Assembly: GCF_945859705.1 (NCBI RefSeq)
Contig: NC_079134.1
Location: 40,066,576 to 40,130,575 of the forward strand
Direction: 5' to 3'
Length of the DNA: 64,000 nucleotides
Source of the DNA: Episyrphus balteatus
Taxonomy: Eukaryota; Arthropoda; Insecta; Diptera; Syrphidae
The position numbers and the translations under genes were made by a program. The notes under the pieces are model-generated. The model did not search any database. It was given only the letters and a program-made list of their open reading frames with translations, and had not been told where the DNA came from. Positions within the stretch are counted from its first letter, which is position 1. The number at the start of each line of letters is the position of its first letter. This document shows, in pieces, positions 10,783 to 21,013 of the stretch.

Positions 10783-11086
10783 TTAAGGGTAGGTGGAAAC
10801 ATAGGCATGCCTATTACCGAAGACTCAGATGCACTGTGGCGGGAGTGAGAGTCACTTTCACAAGATTTCGTATTACCGAAGCCGCCAATGCGGAAGTGAT
10901 AGAATGACATTTGGCTATGTAAGTGTCAACAATGACATATGTCAGTAAGCAGTTTAGTGTGTTTTCGTGGATTGATAATACAGTTTATCCCGGGGAGTTC
11001 ACAGATTGAAATTTGATTCGGTTGCGGATTGGGTAGAGTAGAGGGGAGTGAGTCACTGCGTCTTCTGTGATAGGCATGAGTATAAG

Positions 11087-11492
11087 CCCAACTAGCATAA
11101 CAGCTTCTGTAAATTGAAATCTCGCAGGTTCTACTTTTTATACAGCTTGTATTAATCTTACTTCAGAATTTAACTGCTTATAGAAGTTCGGCCTTGTAAA
11201 ACAATTTCTAATAAGTTGTTTAAATACTATTAAATAACTTAAACGAAGAAAGCTTTTTTTCTTATAAGCCTGTTCAATGAATTTATAGAAGCCTTACACA
11301 AATTAGCAAGTTTAGTATTTGATTTTTGGTTTTGATATTAAATAATCTAGCTCGGACACTTTAAAATCCTTAAAGAGGGTCAAACTTGTATAACATTATC
11401 CTTTTTCAATGCCCAACAACCTTACTTAAGTTTAAAAAAAGCTGAAATGTAGCTTTTGTAATACCTTAACCGAAGCTGAAATGTTAGTTGGG
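11087..11492. mobile_element. CCCAACTA-ended MITE, copy 1
   Basis: The left end CCCAACTAGCATAACAGCTT pairs with the right end GAAGCTGAAATGTTAGTTGGG. AAG flanks both sides. The interior shares long stretches, in inverse orientation, with 13857-14565. Confidence 0.7.
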
Positions 11493-11570
11493 AAGGGGCG
11501 TTCATGAAATGTGTTTGGTAAATTTTTCCATTTTGCGATGTGGTTTAAGTTTTTCAGGTTGCATGAATAA

Positions 11571-11797
11571 AGGTATAACTACAACGGCCACTTTTTGCAA
11601 AAAGTCAAAAAGTGAAAATTTTCAAACTCATTTTACGACACCACAATATTAAAAATAATGATGCAGAAAGCTTATTTTTAGGCTTAAAATACAATTTGTG
11701 TAGTTTCTTACAAAAACAAATAGTGCTAGAGAGAAATAAAAAATTTTACTTTTGTAAAATTCCCACTTTTTCACTTTTGGTCATTGTAGTTAAGGTA
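11571..11797. mobile_element. ACTACAA-family MITE, copy 2
   Basis: It begins AGGTATAACTACAACGGCC and ends TCATTGTAGTTAAGGT. The interior carries GATGCAGAAAGCTTATTTTT as in the other copies. The open frame at 11612-11800 is an accident of this repeat. Confidence 0.7.
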
Positions 11798-12089
11798 TAA
11801 CCCTAATATTCTTAGCTACATTTTAAGACAAAATTCCAAATTAGAACGACAACGTTTAGGTGTGGAATATTTTTCATAAAATTACCCGTACCGCTACCAC
11901 ATGGTAAATCGCGGGATTTAGTTTAAATCACCCTAAATCTAGATTTAGATTTAAGTGCAGATAGAGCATATGTTTTAAAACTGGATAAGAAACAGTCAAC
12001 GCTATAAAACATAAAGCTCTACTTTTCTAATCTTTTTTGTTCTGACAGTTTCCACGTATTTGTGCTGTTCTTATCTATTCTGTTCTCGT

Positions 12090-12560
12090 TTTTTCTTCAT
12101 TAAACAAACCTAGTCACTCCCAAAAATCTTTCAAAATTGAAAAGGAGTACATTTTGTCTGTTTTCTTTACTCTCAAAATATTCTGACGTTTTTCATGAAT
12201 TTTTTATATTTGTATTTTTATTATTTTGACTTTTTGATATAATACTCGTTTGTGTTTTTTCTTAAATATGTTCACTGTGGACATTGGAGACTTAAAAATT
12301 TTTCGTTTCGCTTTAGCTGCGTACTAGGCTTAAAAAAACGAGCCATAAAGGCTTGGCCACACCGGAGGGTACGCGGTAGAGGTACAGGTAACGGTACGGG
12401 TATTTGTATGGAAAAAATTCCAAACTGACACATCAACGTTCGGGTGTGGAATTTTTTTAATACAAATATCGTTGCCGCTACCCGTACCGCTACCGCGTAC
12501 CCTCCGGTGTGGCCAAGCCTTAAAAGAATCAAAATCCATTTAGAGGATAATCATTAAGAT
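12090..12560 (+). repeat. direct repeat, copy 1 (pair with 14930-15420)
   Basis: The two segments share TTCTTCATTAAACAAAC, TTTGTATTTTTATTATTTTG, the TCGTTTCG..AGCTGCGTACTAG block and the same hairpin MITE at the equivalent place. This is a duplicated transposon interior rather than a gene. A third, decayed piece of the MITE is seen near 11831-11915. Confidence 0.65.
12349..12520. mobile_element. hairpin MITE AGGCTTGGCCACACCGG, copy 1
   Basis: A 172-base, nearly fully palindromic, GC-rich element in AT-rich surroundings. It is flanked by TAA on both sides (12346-12348 and 12521-12523), the TWA duplication typical of PIF/Harbinger insertions. The open frames across it are shadows. Confidence 0.85.
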
Positions 12561-12637
12561 GCAGCCTCGCCTTTAATGCAAAAACTATTTTTGAGTCACT
12601 TTGCCGACAATATGTCGGTAAGGAAGTAAAACTTTAA

Positions 12638-13290
12638 CAGGCCGCCTCCACAGGAGATATTTTTCTCTAACTCAATGTCTAACATCTACAACATAACAAT
12701 TTTGGCTGGGCAAATTATGTTTGGACAATTTCTTTCATATGCTTCTTTCGCCAGAGGATGATGTATGATTTTTTGCGGACAAAATTTATTTTATATGGCC
12801 AATTTTGTATGATTCTTTTTTTTTCTTTTTTTTTAATTGTTTTCAATTTAAACATGTACCTATTGCTTGGTTTGTTTTATATTTGCCTTCTAAAAACTAA
12901 ACAATCTATTTTTATAAAAATTAATTATAATTCCCGTTAAATAAATTCAAAATTATTAAATAAATTCAAAAAGTATAATACCATTTCATGAAATCTAATT
13001 CATTTCAACATAAGACATGCAAAAATTCGCAAAACAAACAAATATATTTTGTCGTCCGCTACTACGGAGACAACCTTCTTCATGAGAGGACAAAAAATAA
13101 TGAAAAAACTGCAGTTCCAAAAGAAAAAAAACACATCTGTCAAATTCGATGTTAGACAATCGTGTTCAGACAAAATCGAAGAAACGGTTGTCTAACATTT
13201 AATCACAACAAGAAATGGCGAGCCTCCACAAGACATTTCTTGTTAAGACACGTCAACATGACAAAAATTATCTCCTGTGGAGGCGGCCTG
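12638..13290. mobile_element. PIF/Harbinger-type MITE CAGGCCGCCTCCACAGGAG
   Basis: 653 bases with perfect terminal inverted repeats of at least 20 bases. It is flanked by TAA at 12635-12637 and 13291-13293. The paralogous region near 10157-10172, read on the other strand, has the uninterrupted site ACTTTAAAGCTG, so both the insertion and its 3-base duplication can be read directly. The interior contains only an AT-rich, low-complexity open frame at 12758-12940. Confidence 0.87.
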
Positions 13291-13856
13291 TAAAGCTGAT
13301 CAGTGCTGACAACACAAACGTCAATTTAAAAAAAATAAATAGCTGCTGCTTACTTTATTTCAAAATAAATATTTTCGCGTGTGGAACATAGAATATAATT
13401 TTTATTTTTGTATTTAATTGTATTTGAATACAGTTTGGACGAACTCCATTATTTTCAGGAAAGTCATATAAATTTTTCGATCTAATTTATTTATTATAAT
13501 TATCTACTAACGCAATTTAAAGCTATACTTCCTTGTCGGCGCTGGGTTGAAAACAAACAAAAAATTTTTGGTAGGGGGCGCTACTAGTTAATCCCTTTGA
13601 CAGTTCTTGTCAAAAAGTAAATTTTTACCCCAACGCCGCTTAAGAAGTATAACTTCAAAAACAAATAGATAAAAAAATGTCTCTACCATTTTTAAGAGGT
13701 TTTCTAAAAATAGTGCAAAAAACGGAGCAAAGTAACCCCATGTTACGGAATGTTAACACTTATTTTCTTGAGATACAGCATGGTACAGGCCAGCGGCAGG
13801 AGTTGATTTTACAAATTTATAATTTTATTTGTTGAATGTTTTTCGTGGGTAGTGGT

Positions 13857-14565
13857 CCCAACTAACATTTCAGCTTTGGTAAAGGTATTACAGAAGCTAT
13901 ATTTCAGCTTCTTTTTAACTTTAGAGGGTTGTTGGGCATGGAAAAAGGAGAACGTTTGACCCTCTATAGGAATGTACTCATAAGAAGCTTAAACGAAGCT
14001 TTACCGAAGCTCTACCGAAACTTTGAGATTTTACAGATAGCTTGGAAAGAGCTTGTATAGCTCTTTATTATATCTCTTATCGAAAAAAAACTACAAACAA
14101 CTACAAAAACAAAAAAAGAGTTTTTGTACCACACCCAGGAATCGAACTTCGTATCTTCTTGGTGGTAGTCCACCACTCTACCCACTAGGCCATCCCAGTA
14201 TATTCATTAATGAAATCAAAAACGTAATCAGTTGAAAAGTTGAAATAGCAGAAATGTCAAAACAAAAAAATGTCCGAGCTAAATTATTCAATGTCAAAAC
14301 CAAAAATTATCTAAGCTAGTTTATTCAATATGAAAACCAACTTGGTAATTTCTGTAAGACTTCTATAAATTCATTAAACAAGCTTACCCGAAAAACAAGT
14401 TCTTTTCGGTTAAGTTTCTTTAACAGTATTTAAACAATTTATTGAAATTGTTAAAGAAGTTCGAACTTCTATAAGCAATTAAATTCTGAAGCAAGATCAA
14501 TACAAGCTGTTTAAAAAGTAGAACCTGCGAGATTTCAATTTAAAGAAGCTGTTGTGTTAGTAGGG
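13857..14565. mobile_element. CCCAACTA-ended MITE, copy 2
   Basis: The left end CCCAACTAACATTTCAGCTT pairs with a right end containing GAAGCTGTTGTGTTAGTAGGG. It is longer than copy 1 at 11087-11492 and contains a tRNA-like Pol III head at 14127-14196. Confidence 0.68.
14127..14196 (-). ncRNA. tRNA-derived Pol III promoter segment (tRNA pseudogene)
   Basis: Read on the minus strand, an A box lies in TGGCCTAGTGGGTAGAGTGG and a B box AGTTCGATTCC is one base from consensus. A GGTGG/CCACC hairpin occupies the anticodon position. The acceptor ends do not pair well, so this is a decayed tRNA or SINE head, not a working tRNA gene. It lies within the MITE. Confidence 0.55.
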
Positions 14566-14929
14566 GTGGCGTCAGGCTGCAGGTGAAGAAGATTTCCGGA
14601 AATACACAAAATTACTAATTTATAAAACTGCTGCAGAAGCACACTAAGCGATGCATACCTTTTTTTGGATTAAAACTTTTCCATTTTATTTATAATAATT
14701 AAATAATAATTAAATAAAATAAAGTGACACGACACGACAGTCCTTGCACAACAAAAATAAAATGACGCTTTGTTATTCTGTTGTCTTGGTCTTTCTTTCG
14801 TCAATTTTCCTTTTCGCACTTTTCACCACACGTTTCTCCTTCGATTTTGTGTTCATACACAAAAAGTTGTATATGTGTGAGTAAAACGGCGTGTCCAAAT
14901 GGAGAAATCAAACAGAACTCCCTTCTTGC
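14566..14929. other. intergenic, no gene seen
   Basis: AT-rich with AATAAT repeats near 14690-14725. The minus-strand open frame 14801-15100 has no recognisable motif and runs into repeat sequence. Confidence 0.4.
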
Positions 14930-15420
14930 TTGAAGGGTTTCTTCATTAAACAAACTTAATCGCTCCCAAAATTCTTTAAAAATTGAAAAGAAGTGAATTT
15001 TTCTGATGTTTTTAATGAATTTTATATTTGTATTTTTATTATTTTGACTTTGACATAATACTCGATGGTGTTTTTTCCTAAACATGTTTGCTGTGGACAT
15101 TGGTGTCTTAAAAATGTTTCGTTTCGGCTCAGCTGCGTACTAGACTTAAGGCTTGGCCACACCGGAGGGTACGCGGTAGAGGTACGGGTAACGGTACGGG
15201 TACTTGTATGGAAAAAATTCCAAACTGACACATCAACGTTCGGGTGTGGAATTTTTTTAATACAAATATCGTTGCCGCTACCCGTACCGCTACCGCGTAC
15301 CCTTCGGTGTGGCCAAGCCTTTAAAAAAAAAACGACCGATAAAAGAATCAAGTTCTATTTAAAGGATAATCATTTAAGTGTAGCCTGGCCTTAAATACAA
15401 AAAAGATTTTTGAGTCACCT
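14930..15420 (+). repeat. direct repeat, copy 2 (pair with 12090-12560)
   Basis: Same order of landmarks as copy 1: the CATTAAACAAAC block, the TATTTTTATTATTTTGAC block, the CAGCTGCGTACTAG end and the hairpin MITE. Confidence 0.65.
15149..15320. mobile_element. hairpin MITE AGGCTTGGCCACACCGG, copy 2
   Basis: 172 bases, same orientation as copy 1 and almost identical to it. It is flanked by TTA on both sides (15146-15148 and 15321-15323), a different version of TWA, which argues for an independent insertion. The two roughly 109-codon open frames crossing it on opposite strands are by-products of the palindrome. Confidence 0.85.
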
Positions 15421-16442
15421 TGTAGTTACTACCTTGCCGACAATACATAAAAAAAGAACTGTCAAAAGTCAACCTGTGGCGCTGGGAGCACCGTTAATCC
15501 CTTTGACAGTTCTTGTCAAAAAGAAAATTTTTGCTCCCACCCTCACAAAAGAAGTATAACTTCAAAAATTCATGGTACTGAATGGATGATATTATCGGAG
15601 AAATTCGTACTACTGACCAGAAATTTTTAATCCATGATGAAGATATATTTAACCTCTGATATTTCGTGATATTTGATATCCATTGATTACACTGTCATAG
15701 TTATAAGAACTTGTTTTTTTTTTGTAGCAGAAAGGATACACTTCGATCCAATGGTGGGTCAGGTTTTCGAGATATTTTGAAAATATAATCTTTTGTCGGG
15801 ACTCGCAATATACTTTTCCCTAATTACCTACTCGTTGTACTTTCTTTGCGTTTAGTTTTTAAGATAAACACAATATGGGGGTTTACTGGTTCTATGCTCC
15901 TAGTGGCCCCTTTCACCGTTCTATGAAAAATACTTTACGGTAAATTTTTGTCCATTTCAAATGTTTATTCCAACTGGACTAATTAGCTTTGTAGAAAGAT
16001 TCACCTTTATGCCACGGACAGACTTAAAAAAATTTAAAAAAGCTACAATTAATGGCAAAAGAAAAAATTTTAAAAAGTCTTTTTTTTAATTTTAGTCCGT
16101 TGGTACAGCGAACAGGAAGTGCACTTTTTAAACTTCAAATTGAAATAGAAAATGACTGAGAGGAGCTACAAAATTAATTTTTAATTCAACTTTTTTGAAA
16201 ATTTTGACCGTTACATATGAAATTGAGTCTTTTTCTAGCGGAATATTGAATAACAAAAAAACTAATCGAGCTACAAAATCGAGGTTTTCGGATTTCGTCT
16301 TAGTCTAGGTTACTTCAAATTTGTGCAAAAAAAATTTTTTGAATTTGTCATTTTTTTGGATTTTGAAAGGTTACTTCTGAGCTATGTTTTTAAAACAAAA
16401 TCTTGAATATTTCAATTGAGCTACAAAATTGGGTTTGTATCA
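15421..16442. other. dispersed repeat debris
   Basis: No gene. Segments at about 15905-16000 and 16043-16080 recur near 18303-18400 and 17690-17740, so one older repeat appears to have been interrupted by the element at 16443-17687. Confidence 0.5.
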
Positions 16443-16753
16443 AAAATAATGAGGCATATGCATAAAAAAAAGTAATTACTAGTAGTAAAAGGTTTATAGT
16501 AAATACTAGTAGTACTAGTAGAAGCTGAAACTAATAGTATTTACGTATGCATAAACCTTAGTTTCTACTAGCTAGTATAAACTAGTAGTAAATACTGGAT
16601 TCATCCCAGTAAATACTACTAGTTCATCTGAAAGTAATAGTATATACTAGATACCTACATAAATGCTGTTGCTTTTTTTTGTTCTATATTTTTAACGTTC
16701 TATAATTTCTTTCTTTTGTAACCAATTTTTTGTATTAGAATTTGTTGATAATA

Positions 16754-16902
16754 GCCCCGTTAAATTGGAGGTGGTAGTTTACTCATGAGTAGGTCTAGTA
16801 CTAGAATTAACACTTGATCTTCTACTCGAGGAGATAGAAATGTGTAGTTGTTTTACTAGATTTCTACTCACGAGTAAACTACCACCTCCAATGGAACGGG
16901 GC
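16754..16902. mobile_element. complete GCCCCGTT-ended MITE
   Basis: 149 bases. The ends GCCCCGTTAAATTGGAGG and the inverse of GCCCCGTTCCATTGGAGG continue as inverted repeats through GTGGTAGTTTACTC. It is flanked by TAATA on both sides (16749-16753, 16903-16907), either a 5-base or a TA duplication. A truncated relative lies at 3488-3590. Confidence 0.8.
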
Positions 16903-17213
16903 TAATAACAACTGGTGTTTAAGGCGGTTTTATACGCTTAGAACAAATGCCTAAAAAAGCATTTTAATTTTAGTACACATAATTTACTTCACTATTTCAA
17001 ATCTACTTTGCTATTTTTACTTTGCATTACTTTGACTGTTTTAATCATAATTGTATACTTTTTTTTTTGTTTCGTTTAATTTTCAACTTGAGAAAATTTA
17101 TTTTCCTTATTCAATAAAAAAATCAAATATACCTACAACATCGAGTGAATATACTTAAAATTAATTTTCAACAAAATTTAAGAGTTTAAAAGTGAGTGTT
17201 CGAAGTTAAAAAA

Positions 17214-17403
17214 ATGGCAAAAGTAAAAGTAGACTTTGTTAAAATACTAGAAAAGTATGCCGTACTTATTAACAAATCTCAACAGCCTCATATAAAAAAA
17301 AGCAAAGGCGGAAGCCTTAAAATTGTTTATTCCTGAGTTTCAAGCCAACACTGGTATTTTAATAACAGGAGACCAACTAAAGAAGAGGATGAATAACATT
17401 TAA
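17214..17403 (+). pseudogene. broken Myb/SANT-like (zeste-type) DNA-binding fragment
   Basis: The ATG at 17214 opens a frame reading MAKVKVDFVKILEKY and on to NKSQQPHI. After an A-run near 17299 the reading continues one frame over, through LKLFIPEFQANTG and ITGDQLKKRMNNI, to a stop at 17401-17403. The two parts together match the layout I know for the Myb/SANT-like domain of zeste and of PIF/Harbinger accessory proteins (an F-x-x-x-L-x-x-Y start, then N-x-x-T-G and Q-L-K-x-R). In transposons that protein helps the transposase bind the ends. A frameshift and the lack of downstream coding make it a dead fragment. It sits centrally in the element at 16443-17687. Confidence 0.6.
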
Positions 17404-17689
17404 CATGAGAAAGTTTTTACTAGTAAATGTTCAAGTTGGTATTTAGAAACTTAAAAAATTACCAGTAAATACTAGAAAGTAAAAGTTCGTACTAGTTTTT
17501 TATGCATATCAAAACCAGTATTTACTATAAAAATTCATCCAAAACTAGTAAATACTATTCTTCTAGTAAATACTACCTTTCCAGCATTTACTATGTTTTT
17601 TATGCATATGGAAAGTAGTAAATACTATTAAAATTTACTAGTAAAAGCATATGCTACCTTTTATGCATACGGCTCAATGTATTCAAAAG

Positions 17690-19640
17690 CTGCAATTAAT
17701 GGCAAAAGAAAAAATTTTAAAAAGTGAATTTTTAAAAAAGTCTCCACTGGCCTCATCAAATGACCATGAGATATGACCAATTGTTTATAATAAAAGCTTA
17801 AAAGAGAGAGTGAGTTATAAACAATTGATCATATCTCAGGCATTAATGAACCGATTTGAAAAATTCAAAAACTTGCTTGTTTTGCTAGACATCAGTTATA
17901 TTATTTACTAATTTTGTTTAAAACGACACTTACCGATTTTGAGATAGTTCCTTTTGTTTATAAAATTTCATGAATTTGCAAAAACTAACATTGCAGCTAG
18001 ATTTATCATCCCCAAAAACATATAAAAACACTCCCATATTGCGTTGATCTTAAAATCTATAATCAAAGCGGGTATAAAGTTTAAGCTGAGTAGGGGTATA
18101 GTTTTTTCAAATTAACTCGAAAAATATGGGTCATATAGAAAAATTTATTAAGACAAAAGTTATAGAAAATAAAATTTTCTACAAGTTTTACACATATAAT
18201 TTTTGTCAAAAATCAAAAATGGCCGAGTTATTTACTAAAACGTGTTTTACCTTTAATCCAAGATGGCGGCTTAAGCACAAAGTCGATTTTCCCGAAAAAC
18301 TGGTTTTAAGCTCTCAGTGATCCCCTCTACCGTCCTATGAAAAAAAATTGCACGAATTAATTTTTTCCATTTGAAATGTTTAATTCTCCTGGGCATCTCA
18401 AATAATAAGTTTCAACACATCACGGCCACCATTATAGACGATTTCCTGATAAATATGTACGTAAGATTCATTCTGTCAGCAGAATTGATAAACTCAAACC
18501 CCACATGAAATTGTTTGTTCAAATGTGCTTATATACAAAATGCACAAATGAATTCGATTAAGATTGTTCTTTTCCTCATTTTTTTTTTGTTTTGTTTATA
18601 TCCAAAAAGTCAACAACCGCAAAACTGCAATTAATTTTATAGAAACATTTACCAGTAATTAGGAAAATCTACTAATTAGCTGGAGATGGAGGAGGAACAA
18701 TGATATTTTGTTGTTTTTGTTTTTTTGTCTGGCTTTATTCTATGATGTTCAAGTGCATGCATATAAGATTTATTATCTCAAAAAGCGGATTCAAGTAGGC
18801 TTCTTATAATAATAATAAAAATAATAATAATTATTTTGCGTGTATTTTGTTTTCATAATTTTCAAAAACTTTTTGCTTAATATTTATGTTTTATTAAGCA
18901 CATTTGAGTTTAATTAGTTAAGATAAGATATTTAATGCCATATTATGCACATATTTGACTCATTTGTTGGAAAATGAATAAAATAACTAAATTTATTATT
19001 TATGCATTGCCCACAATAAGATAGACATAGAGGTCAAGTTATAGCGTGCGCAGTGAGATAAGTAGAACTTCATCAATAATTCGGTTTTTTTTTTTAAGAA
19101 AAAAAAAAATATAGTGATAAAACCATGAAACACGCATCGTCTGTCTAGTCTACATGATGGGTAATGAACAAGTTAAGCCGTATGAAGTTTGCAAAAGATC
19201 TTTCAACAAGGGAGTTGGTAAGATTTATCATCGATTTGGTTGAAATGATGAACGTTGATTTCTGAACTACATTGCTTGACAAAGCTACTGAAACGCAGAC
19301 AAAAATTGAAAATTTTATTGGTGTTTTTATTTTATTAACTTATTTGCAATTTTTGGCTTACAATTTGTTTTATTTGACATCATTTTTAGAAAAAAAAATG
19401 GTTGTCTGCGATAACTTTACGTGATAATGGCATAAGCTTGATTATAAAAAAAAACGAAAAAATTAATTAAATTAAAAATTATCGTTTCTCATTATTTCTT
19501 ACCTTCTAAAAATTTAAACTATAACTTAAGACTATATGTATATATTTTGTAAAAAGTATAAAAATGGTTTTTTGAAATCACACATTTTTCATGAAAATAA
19601 AACCAACAAAATTAACTTTTTTTTCTTTACACATCACATT
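17690..19640. other. intergenic, dispersed repeats then unique AT-rich DNA
   Basis: 17690-18400 repeats material seen at 15900-16400. The open frame at 18126-18320 is part of that repeat and shows no protein motif. 18400-19640 looks like non-repetitive AT-rich DNA with an AATAAT microsatellite near 18805-18835. No gene is seen. Confidence 0.45.
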
Positions 19641-19649
19641 GTCAATATT

Positions 19650-20080
19650 TTTACATGACAGCCTTTAGTAAATTTTACATTATCTGAAAGCTTATTATTT
19701 AAGCTTTCAATATTCACCTCAATAATGTTTGTACGACATCTAGAAAAAAAGCTAGAATTTTTTTAATACAATCAATTTCATCAAACAAATTAAAAAAAAA
19801 AACAAGCTTATTTTTCTTTCATCTCGATTTGGTCCAATTTTTTATATACCTAACAACTTATAGTAAATTTTATATCATACATACATACATTTATATAGCT
19901 TATCATTTTACCTATAAAAATATGCTTCAACCATATCTCATATCTGTACGACATCTACAAAAAAAGTTACAATTTTTTAACGACAACCATGTCAAAATTA
20001 AAACTGAGATTACAATACTTTGCTCACTGGTGACTGGTGTAGGCACAGGTGTTTTGTTCTCCCTAGTCTCGATTCATGCA
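19650..20080 (+). repeat. dispersed repeat, two degenerate units
   Basis: Units near 19680 and 19855 share CTTATYATTTWA, a GTACGACATCTA followed by AAAAAAG, and an AACTGAGATTAC ending. Related units lie at about 34650-34960. No coding capacity is evident. Confidence 0.5.
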
Positions 20081-20226
20081 GGCTTCGTACAGTCGTACCA
20101 TATACATAAATGTACATAGGTACACGTTAAGCGAACCACCCGAGTGGGTGGTGTTAGGTTTTTTTTCGTTACGAAATTTCTTGATTCGGTCCCCGCGCTC
20201 AAAGCCCGTGATAAAATCTATACATT

Positions 20227-21013
20227 CAGGGGCGTACACTCCCTTGGGGCAAGCGGAGCCCCCGACCGACCCCAGGGCCCCCACTGGAGACGATGCAGAG
20301 AAGGAAACTGTTAGCATAAATTGAGTTACGAAATATCCAGGGAGACAAATTATGTCATACAGTGTAATGTATAATGCATTGGCAGCCACACAATATATGT
20401 ATATTGATTTTTAAAAAAGTTACCCCAGGGGCCCCAAAAAAAAATAAACTGCTTTTTTAAAAGAAAAATTATAATTTTATCTTAGGGCCCCAAAAAATAT
20501 TACTTGAAAAATCTTTGCCACCACAAATAATGCATTAGGGACCCCAAAAAAGCAAAAAAAAAATTATTTGAGGATCTTCAAAAGTGCTTCAAAACAATCA
20601 AATGGAAAATTAAATATAAATTCAGGGGCCCCAACATAAATACATTAGGGCCCAAAATAAGAACATTACGTTATTGGTGGCATTCCGAATATTACTTCAG
20701 AACAAAGGCCCCAATACCTATTAATTCTTGGCTCCAAAAAAATTATATTATATTTTAGGGGCCTCTAAGCACTTAATTTTGAGGCTCTAAAAATAATTTT
20801 TCAGGATCCCCCAAAATAAAAAAAATTATGTCTGATGATGGAAAATAAAATATGTATTTATTACTTCAGAACAGAGGCCCCAAGAACTATCAATTCTAAG
20901 CTAAAAAAACTTTTATGGCGTATACGTAATTTTTTTTTGTAACTAAGCGGCCCCCAAATATCAAAGGGGCCCCAAAATTTAGTCTTACCCCGGGGCCCCG
21001 GCGACTCAACGTA
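20227..21013. mobile_element. hAT-like GGGGCCCC element, right end decayed
   Basis: It begins CAGGGGCGTACACTCCCTTG and ends in CCCCGGGGCCCC followed by a damaged terminus (GGCGACTCAACGTAC). It shares the internal order of GGGGCCCC motifs with the copies at 45348 and 52508 but is shorter and more diverged, so it is an older insertion. Confidence 0.75.

Larger units (their letters stand above)
16443..17687. mobile_element. element with AGTAAATACTA subterminal repeats
   Basis: The ends contain TGAGGCATATGCATAAAA and the inverse of TGAGCCGTATGCATAAAA. Both sides are filled with copies of AGTAAATACTA and TAGTAGTA (16470-16660 and 17400-17660). The middle holds a separate 149-base MITE and a broken Myb/SANT-like coding piece. 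Subterminal repeats plus a Myb-like protein suit a PIF/Harbinger relative, but no clear TWA duplication was found. Confidence 0.6.

Noticed and set aside
15022..15394. Two overlapping open frames of 109 codons on opposite strands
   Set aside because: Both cross the palindromic AGGCTTGG MITE, whose symmetry opens both strands.
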